DNA of 64,000 bases from Reticulascus tulasneorum (lineage: Eukaryota; Ascomycota; Sordariomycetes; Glomerellales; Reticulascaceae), in the NCBI GenBank assembly GCA_001557505.1, contig LSAX01000003.1, positions 1,860,001 to 1,924,000 of the forward strand, given 5' to 3'. The first letter of the stretch is position 1, and each line of letters begins with the position of its first letter. The notes under the pieces are model-generated. The model saw only the letters and a program-made list of their open reading frames with translations. It ran no database searches and was not told the origin of the DNA. Made by a program: the position numbers and the translations under genes. This document shows, piece after piece, positions 57,063 to 64,000 of the stretch.

Positions 57063-57945
57063 CTTGGACTACTGTCGAGACCGGCAAGGGGCTGAGGTGA
57101 GGGAAGGTTTCGAACGGGGTATCTGAATGAGAGCGTTGCGAATGTCGAAGCTGAAAAAAATGGACAGTGTTAAAAATAAAATAAAGTTAAGTCGCGAAAG
57201 GGGACGCGGCAGCGGAAGGACCCACTGCTCTGGCACCGTTAGCCGTTCCGCCTGGCCTGCAGGGGTCTAGGAACAGTCCCGAAGCCCGTCAGCGAAGAGC
57301 CTCAGGCTTCATTGATTAAATTCGGTTGGCCTGTGCTGGAATAGAGTTGCAGCTCTTCTAAGACTTAACTCAAAGTTTATTGCCTGTTATCACGCATCCC
57401 ATCTCGTTGGAACTCCGAGCAACAAAATGCTGGCTTCCCGCAGTACTGTATTCGTACCCGAGACATGCAAAACGACACCAAAGTCGGCATTTCAGCGCGG
57501 GGACCGAACATCTTCTGTCCCCATTATGCTCCGCATGATTCTACCGTTCGGTGCCGGCATGCAAGAGTCCAAGTCCATGATTCGCCACAATGTACTTCTC
57601 TGTCCTAAAACAGCCACCACTTCGTCTCGGCTTGGTCACCGGCCTCGGGGGTTTTCACATCATTCAAGAACAAGGGCTAAGTAGGCATGTGATTATGGTG
57701 TTCAATTTGACCAGTTGGTTCGTTGTTTCACGTCCGACTGCCTCTCAAGATCGATGAAGTCATTTACTTGATTGAGGTTGCCGCGCTAGGCTTTCTTCAG
57801 AACTCCGAACTCATGACCCTTCATCCACATCGTACTTTTCTCTGCTGCTCAGTAACCCTAGCTTCTCTCATCGCGCAGTTATTCCATGCTTGCTTCAAAC
57901 TTGACGCTGTTGCGAGATAGGGAGCCAGTTAGCTCGTGAGGCAAT
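57063..57945. other. divergent intergenic region, RRG9 and DUF2236-like gene
   Basis: 883 bp carrying both promoters. AT-rich near 57155-57195. Only short, unconvincing open frames are present. Confidence 0.5.
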
Positions 57946-59597
57946 ATGGCGAGCATATTTCGTCGAAGCGACGATGACTGGCGAGATTGCTGGGACTACC
58001 AATTCAAGTGGACTCCGCGGCATTTCACAGCAGATGAGATGAGGCCGATGATATACACGTACGATCTGCTGGCATCAGAGGTGTTGGACCGGCTGGATGT
58101 GATATCGCCTCCTAATCCGAAGACCTTTTCGCTGGAGAAGGACGCCTCGAGCGGGAAACTGAAGCTTTCTCGGGATCTCTACGCACTGCTCAGAGATAAC
58201 GCCGACTCTGATGACACGCTTGGGCGGCTGTGGACACAAGTCAATACCATACCAGAATGGGTCGATTGGACTCAAATCCAAAGAGGGCAGAAGGTCTTCC
58301 TGCGCTATGCCGGACCGGCCATCTTCGCCGTCAGCCATGTCCTAAAATCCTCCATCATGCATTGCGATACTGACAACTAGACAGCTGACATTTCAGTCTC
58401 TGGTAGGTGGCATGGGTAGTCGAAGAGTCGTGGAAACCCTCGCTCGGACGGGCGGCTTCGGCGTCAACGTCACCCGGAAGCGCCTCCTCGAGACCTTCCA
58501 ACACATCCTCCAAGTGACCCGTGATCTCGACTCCATCAGGCCCGGGGGCGAGGGCTTCGCATCCTCCATCCGTGTGCGCCTTCTGCATGCCGCAGTCCGA
58601 CGACGCATCCTGACGCTCGCGAAGGAGAAGCCGGGCTACTATGACGTCGAAGCCTTTGGCATCCCCATCAACGATCTCGATTCCATCGGCACAATCTCGA
58701 TGTTCTCCTCCACCCTCTTGTGGATCGGCTTCCCCCGTCAGGGCATCTTCCTCTCCTGGCAGGAGCAGGCCGACTACCTCGCCATGTGGCGCTGGGTAGC
58801 CCACATCATCGGCACGCCTACCGACCCCTTCGCGTCGCCCGAGACCGCCAAGACCATGATGGAATCCCTCCTCGTATCCGAGATACAGCCGTCCGAGACG
58901 TCGAGAACACTTGCTAACAACGTGCTCACGGGCATGAGTAACCAGCCACCGACTTACGTATCGCGGGAGTTCTTGGCGGCCGAGACGTACTGGCTGAATG
59001 GGAGTAAGCTGTCCAAGGCGTTGTCCATCGATCGTCCGAGCTTCTTCTACTCAGCGCTAGTCTTCGGGCAGTGCCTCGTTTTCATGTCCATGTGCTACAC
59101 CTACAAATTCATACCGAGCTGGGAGCCGGAGAGGAATAAGGTACGTCTGCTTCCCCATGACACGCATTAGAGGCGGGAGAGGCGCACAGGGGGGGACGTC
59201 CTGACATGTCGCTGGCTGAATCGGGAGAAATACTTCCGAGTGGAAAGCCTACCGCGTCGCACTTCGCATCATGATCAGCCTCGCCACTTATCACCTGACA
59301 CACTAACACCCGTCGCCCGCGCAGCGCACGCAAACCGCCCTCTTCAACCTCACCGTCCACAAGCCCGAGCTTGGCGCCCTGGGCAAGGAAACAAATTTCG
59401 AGTTCCAGTACATCCCCAGCCTCTCCGTGACGACGTCGCCAGGCAAGGCAGAAGGCGTCCAACCCCTGCCCGCCCAGAGCCGCGGCCTCGAGCGGCGCAA
59501 CCTGCGAGCCTTGCTGCTCGCCGCCGGGCTGGTGGGGGCCGTGGCTTGGCTCGGTGTTAGGAGCGCTTCAGGGCTGTTCCAGAAAATTCTGGGCTAG
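57946..59597 (+). CDS. DUF2236/MpaB-type (rubber oxygenase catalytic fold) protein
   Basis: Three exons: 57946-58329, 58385-59140 and 59325-59597, giving 470 aa. Intron 1 (55 bp) is placed so that exon 2 begins LTFQSLVGGMGSRRVVETL, the family's conserved start. The alternative acceptor 14 bp later would drop LTFQ. Intron 2 (184 bp) is the longest in the window. The DUF2236 core contains ARTGGFGVNVTRKRLLETFQ, then FASSIRVRLLHAAVRRRI with the His expected to help bind haem b, and a second helix set ending in WQEQADYLAMWRWVAHIIG. The C-terminus has a hydrophobic segment (ALLLAAGLVGAVAWLGV) suggesting membrane attachment. Related proteins include rubber oxygenase Lcp and the ER-bound oxygenase MpaB of mycophenolic acid synthesis. 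The substrate here is unknown, and no other biosynthetic genes lie nearby. Confidence 0.85.
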
Positions 59598-60119
59598 AAC
59601 GGGGGGGGAATAATGGAAGAGGTCGCCATCTGTTACACTTACGTTCAGGCTGATCCGCGGTACCCATCCGTCTGATTGTCCGCACGGGCGAAATAGCGTT
59701 GGGATCGCGGGGGTGAGACAGCGGGATACCTATTTCGAGAACAAAAATGCAGGAACTTTTTTTGGTTTCAAAGAGCTTTGTTTCGTTTCGTCAGCGGCTA
59801 TGGCTGCTGGATGGTATATGTGAAATTCTAGTGTACAATGTGGTGCCCATTTCTCGATACTCGAGAGGATGCACGTGCCAACTTTTTTGCTCTCTCTAAC
59901 AGCAGACAGAAAAAAAGGAAAAAGGCAGTTCAATCTGCCTGGGCGTCCGCCTATTGTAATGCGATACCCGATTTCCAACGCCGTATTAATCCGTGAGATG
60001 CTGAACCGGTGGAACACTTAAAGAAAAAATGTGGAAAACCGCCAAACCCGGATGACCATTCCGCACTGCCTTAAACCCAAACTCCTAAAATCCAAGCTAG
60101 TTGTCAAAGTGTCCTCTTC
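59598..60119. other. convergent 3' intergenic spacer
   Basis: 522 bp between opposing stops, AT-rich with several A and T homopolymer runs (for example near 59757-59763 and 59910-59920). No gene is seen. Confidence 0.5.
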
Positions 60120-60878
60120 TCATGTCATCAGCTCCACAGGCGGTCGTGAGGTATGCGCCATGATGGATTTAGGCTCCTCGATGGGGCTGAAATCCATGGG
60201 CTCATCTGACATGTCGTCGAGGAAGATGGCGGGCAAGTCGGGGCTGTTCCCATGCTCGCCTGGCTGGTAGAGCATGGTCGAGCTGCGACTGCGCGTCTGC
60301 CTCGAGCCATCCACGGGAGAGATGGGCGTCTCCAGTCCCGGGCGGTGGTGTAGCTTCGCCAAGGCCTCGGCCAGGTCCTCGGCATGGACCTGCTTGTTAG
60401 GCGCGTCTTCCATCTTCATCTCCCAGCCGTGGGGCGGGCTTGGTGGGGGGCTGATGAAAAAGAGCTTGCCGGCGTCGGGGAGGGCCAGGTGCTGGTCTGT
60501 GACCTCGACCTGTGTCTGCTGGCCGAAGTAGACGCGCGTCCGCTCGCCCAATACGTTCTCGCCATCCCAGACCTTGCGCACGGCGATCGCGGAGTCCTCG
60601 TCGAAAAAGGAGACGACGATGCGGCGGAAGGACTTGAGGGGTGCCCAGCTGTGGATAGGGGCGGTTTTGGAGATGAGCTCGCGGATGGTTTGCAAGTTGT
60701 CGGGGCGGAAGATCTCGGTGTCTTGCAGGTTGGTGAAGAGGAGGGTGTTCGTGGGCGGCGTAGGTTGCGTCAGAGGAGGAAGGTTGGAGAGATCGAGGCT
60801 CAGCGACATGTTGGAGCCAGTCGATCTCCTGGAGAAGAGCGGTCTCGAGTCCACCGCGGGTGATTCTGGAGTTTGCAT
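60120..60878 (-). CDS. RCN1: calcipressin (regulator of calcineurin)
   Basis: Single exon of 252 aa. An RRM-like domain covers about 44-120 (TNTLLFTNLQDTEIF, SFRRIVVSFFDEDSAIAVRK, RTRVYFGQ). The family signature LFFISPPPSPPHGWEMKMED is at 139-158, whose serines are the phosphorylated residues that tune calcineurin binding. The C-terminal tail is Pro/Ser-rich and acidic, ending PPVELMT; I do not see a clear PxIxIT copy in it. Family role: binds and modulates calcineurin in Ca2+ stress signalling. A second Met at residue 24 is an alternative start. Confidence 0.93.
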   Translation of the reverse strand: MQTPESPAVDSRPLFSRRSTGSNMSLSLDLSNLPPLTQPTPPTNTLLFTNLQDTEIFRPDNLQTIRELISKTAPIHSWAPLKSFRRIVVSFFDEDSAIAVRKVWDGENVLGERTRVYFGQQTQVEVTDQHLALPDAGKLFFISPPPSPPHGWEMKMEDAPNKQVHAEDLAEALAKLHHRPGLETPISPVDGSRQTRSRSSTMLYQPGEHGNSPDLPAIFLDDMSDEPMDFSPIEEPKSIMAHTSRPPVELMT

Positions 60879-63827
60879 ATCTGCGGTTGTGTAGAGATCC
60901 CTTCTTTCTTTGCGTAGTGTTCGGGTGCGGTGTGGTGCAGATAGGACGGGCGTTTAAAAGCTAGCGCGAGGAGATGTCCGCTGTAGTTATATGTGGAGAT
61001 ACGAGGAGGAGTGAGTGTTCATCTGCTGAGGTAACCGAAATCCTTCGAGGTCGGTGAGGGCGAGCTGTGGATGAGTGATGCAGTAGGTAACTGAGTGTGG
61101 GTGTGGGTGTGTGTATGTGTGTGTGATGGGAGCGGGAAGGTCGGTGGTTATATGCCTTTCGTCTTTTCTCGCCGAGTCGCCGTCGTCGCACCTGGGATGT
61201 GGGATTGGATGGATCCGGCTCTATACGTGCTAAAGTGTGTTGTGTGTGGGGAGGTGAGAAGGTAGGTAGCAATCCGTAGCACCTAGATGGCTGGATGGGG
61301 AAGTTGAAACAGGCGGCCAGGCCACGGACTCACGGGCCAGTTGCTCTGGGAGGGTTTCGTAGGTGTCATGACGAACGGGCTAGGAGGACGAGGAAGGCTG
61401 TGCTGGAAGAAAGAAATCTGGCAATCAGATTTTTGCCCCGCCCTGCGCCGAATTGCAGAGACTTCGATTCGCCACGCCACTCTCGCAGTCGCACTCCGAC
61501 CTTTTTGAAATCATCCGCGATTTGCTTTAGCTGGGTTCTCCGCTTTTTCCCGCCTGTTAGGGGGTCCCCCCCAGTCGCGATGGATCTGTCCTTCGCTCTG
61601 CGGGCCATTGGGCCGATACGGGCTGACTTGGGGAGTGCCCGTCGCTCCGACCTGCTAGGTACTCAACCGCTGTAACTACAGGCCTTGGGTCCCCCGGGCC
61701 AGGTTGACTGTTGGGTATATACGCCACGTCAGTACGCCCCAAGCCTGGAGGAACACAGGCTGTGCTAACTACCTAACTAACGCGACAATGAGTGCTGGAG
61801 TCCTCTCGCTAAACAGCGCCCGGTAGATGGCCCCTTCCCTAGTCCCAAGCACTTGCGTATCCTGCTGTGAAGCGCCTCACCCTGTGACCTGAAGGAAAAC
61901 CCAGGGTCTTGGGTCCCCTTACAGCACCGAACCCGGCGCCAGCCCAGCGTAATGTCTTCGGACTTTCGTCCAAAGCCGATGATCTCATCCCCCGTCGCCT
62001 CTAGATTTTTCGCCCCCTTCAGGGCTTCGCGTTCCGAACCCCCCCCCCCCCCCCCCAATGCCATTTGTTACGATCACCGTATGGCCCCCCCGTTTTGCTA
62101 GAGCAGAGCAAGCTTTTTCTTCGCTCAACCAACGAGGCTGTGTTGCGGTTTGAGGTATCATTCGTAAGAAAATCCTGTTGAGGGCGCAATCCCCAAGGTT
62201 CCCATCGAAACTCATTGTGCCTGGTTTGCTGGCCCCTTTGTCACAGCGGGTCCGCCGCCTTCCGGCTTGCCTCCCACCTCCTAAGCGTGCTAACTTATCT
62301 TCCCACCCCCAAAAGGTCCCATAATGTCCCCACTGCCGGAAAGCCTCGCATGCGCCATCATGCTGCCTCTTGTCTCACGGACCATACATACATACCCATT
62401 CACTCCTCATCCTGACGCCCCCCGTGAAAGAAGGTTCAAAGAGGAGGGAAAATCTACCATTGACTCAGCCTGACAAGATACGAGTTGGCCTACATACGCG
62501 GCTGGCAGCTCAGCCTGAGAGGGGGAAATTAAAGCAAACCCTCATCGCCTCATCCCATCTCCACAGGCCTCTGCAATCGTGATCTAGACTTCGTCCCTCA
62601 GCAGGAATGGATTCAACACACCCGCTGCAATCATCCGCACAACCCTAGGGATCCACGGTATCTTGTGAGGGCGGATGGTGGCCCCCCAGCAAACAAAGTC
62701 ACGTAGCGCTTTGCTTGTCTTACCATCCATCCACTCGCCTGCCTTTGACGTCGCGGACTGGCTGGCTCTTTGAGATCTGGAAACGAGGCTGTGCAAAATA
62801 CCAAGACCAACCAACGACCTGCCCAAAAGATATGGGATGTCGATGTTTCGCCCACTAAATCGGCTCCCATGCAAGCCGCTCCAAGGCCAAGCCCATATTT
62901 CCTGCACGGAGGAGCTTAGAGTTACCGCTCTGGGTAGGTTACAGCTTCTATTGCTTGGGTGCGTTGTAATGCCCCGGGTCGGTTTGCATATGTTTTGTCG
63001 GAAATTCCTTGCGCTTCTCCTCCGACGTCAACTTGTGGGGCTCATGGGACCCAGCAGCGGCGAGTGGCCGCGTTCCAGATGGACGATCATCCGCAAACCT
63101 CGCCATACACTAGTGCATTGTGTCGGAGCTGCTGATGGGGCCGTCACTTCGCTACTGAAGTCCCGATCGCCATTAGCAACTATTGACGAGCGTGGCTGAG
63201 CCTATCTCAACGCGACACAAATCTGGGGTCCGGGTGAGCAGCAAACTCTCACAAATACCCTCGTAGCCACCAGTACCACGCCTCGCGACAGCATCTACAG
63301 TGCCATGGAAACGATAACAATCAGCTCCTGAGCTATAAGACTCTGGTGAAGCGGGCCGATCTCCACTTGGAAGCACCACAGCCCAAATCTCCGACTTGAT
63401 GGACGGCTTGGCCACCACGAAAAGGTATTCTTCGAAAATGGCTTCTTCTGAACCTTGGGCCCATGCACGATGCCCTCTGCGTCCCGTAATCGTTTCTTGT
63501 CATCATCTTGAGAACCACGGGGCATAAACGCTGCGCCCGTGCTATGTACTATAGCTATAGCAAGCCTCCATGCCGTGCCTTCCGAGATGTTTGATTCATC
63601 TAATGTACAAATCGTCTAGTGATACATGACCTCAGATTTCGGCGGCGGTGTAGCCCACGGTAACGGCGTGGGCCAAGAGATGAATCTAATGCTCGAACTT
63701 CATTGGAAACTCTACATCATTCCTCGCGGTGGATTCCTTGGCTCAATAATCCCGTAATCGTCGTAAATCACGCAGACAAGACGTACACAGCCTCCTTTGC
63801 CCCTCAACCCTGACGGCTCAATCCTGG
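60879..63827. other. intergenic region, 2.9 kb, largest gene-free stretch
   Basis: Calcipressin promoter and flank of the PheRS gene. It contains a GT-rich microsatellite (about 61096-61124) and an 18-base C run. Two uncertain short minus-strand frames are at 62948-63106 (52 codons, start MARFADDRPSG, basic middle HKLTSEEKRKEF) and 62584-62907. The composition of both is protein-like but I cannot tie either to a family. No RNA gene is recognised. Confidence 0.45.
62039..62056. repeat. 18-base poly-C homopolymer
   Basis: An uninterrupted run of 18 C lies in the intergenic region between calcipressin and the PheRS fragment. The length is error-prone in sequencing, so the exact number should be treated as approximate. 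Confidence 0.85.
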
Positions 63828-64000
63828 CTATCTGATTTCGACCCCGAGTTTGGTGACAAGTGTCTTGGTAACTTGATCATGCAGACTGTTGGTCTCGTCA
63901 TTCGTCAGGGTCCGTTCCAGACTCCTATAGTTGATGCGGTAGCACATGCTCTTCCTTCCGGTCTTGGGGTGGGTAAATTCGTCCACAAGCCTAACATCCT
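63828..64000 (-). CDS. MSF1: mitochondrial phenylalanyl-tRNA synthetase, C-terminal fragment
   Basis: The 3' end of a minus-strand gene that enters from the right edge; 56 residues then TAG at 63830-63828. The sequence contains DVRLVDEFTHPKTGRKSMCY, RINYRSLERTLTNDETNSLH and ends VTKLGVEIR. This matches the ferredoxin-fold anticodon-binding (FDX-ACB) domain that closes monomeric mitochondrial PheRS. The enzyme charges mitochondrial tRNA-Phe. The catalytic part lies beyond the window, so intactness cannot be judged. The bacterial-type beta subunit also ends in an FDX-ACB domain, but the RS(L/P)ERTLTN spacing and fungal context favour the mitochondrial monomer. Confidence 0.85.
   Translation of the reverse strand, partial: DVRLVDEFTHPKTGRKSMCYRINYRSLERTLTNDETNSLHDQVTKTLVTKLGVEIR

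Overview
The window is from a filamentous ascomycete (Pezizomycotina). Nearly every gene has short introns of about 46-77 bp with GTNNGT-type donors and CTAAC/CTGAC-like branch points just before the acceptor. The gene set is fungal throughout: Dicer-2, calcipressin, Rgp1, Rrg9, Mnn10/11-type mannosyltransferase and a Mug190-type C2 protein. I cannot name the genus. No rRNA, functional tRNA, CRISPR or intact transposon is visible.

Left third (1-20.6 kb): the start of an unidentified minus-strand gene, a Y-family DNA polymerase (iota-like, minus), a disordered nuclear-type protein (plus), a membrane-contact-site SMP/C2 protein (plus), the ribosome biogenesis factor RRP12 (plus), the SNARE VTI1 (minus) and a DUF7514-like proline/serine-rich protein (minus).

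Middle (22-43 kb): sphingosine-1-phosphate lyase (minus), an alpha-1,6-mannosyltransferase-type Golgi enzyme (minus), a RING-CH membrane E3 ligase (minus), proteasome subunit alpha 2 (plus, with a GC-AG intron) and a complete Dicer-like 2 gene (plus). Dicer runs into the most unusual part of the window: three tandem minus-strand paralogues of a DUF7918-like family. They share intron positions and phases, all end in a SUMO-interacting-motif-like AIDLTDD or AVDLTDD tail, and the middle copy carries an extra duplicated exon.

Right third (43-64 kb): RGP1 (Ypt6 exchange-factor subunit, plus), an MABP1/WDR62-like WD40 protein (minus), an ankyrin-repeat pseudogene lying 12 bp behind a secreted/multispanning membrane protein (both minus), RRG9 (mitochondrial, minus), a DUF2236/MpaB-type oxygenase-like protein (plus), calcipressin (minus) and, at the right edge, the C-terminal end of mitochondrial phenylalanyl-tRNA synthetase (minus).

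Most genes are independent housekeeping loci, with no sign of a secondary-metabolite cluster. RGP1 and VTI1 both serve endosome-Golgi traffic, and PRE8 and the RING-CH ligase are divergent neighbours in protein turnover. Exon coordinates were derived by hand from splice signals, reading frame and family conservation.
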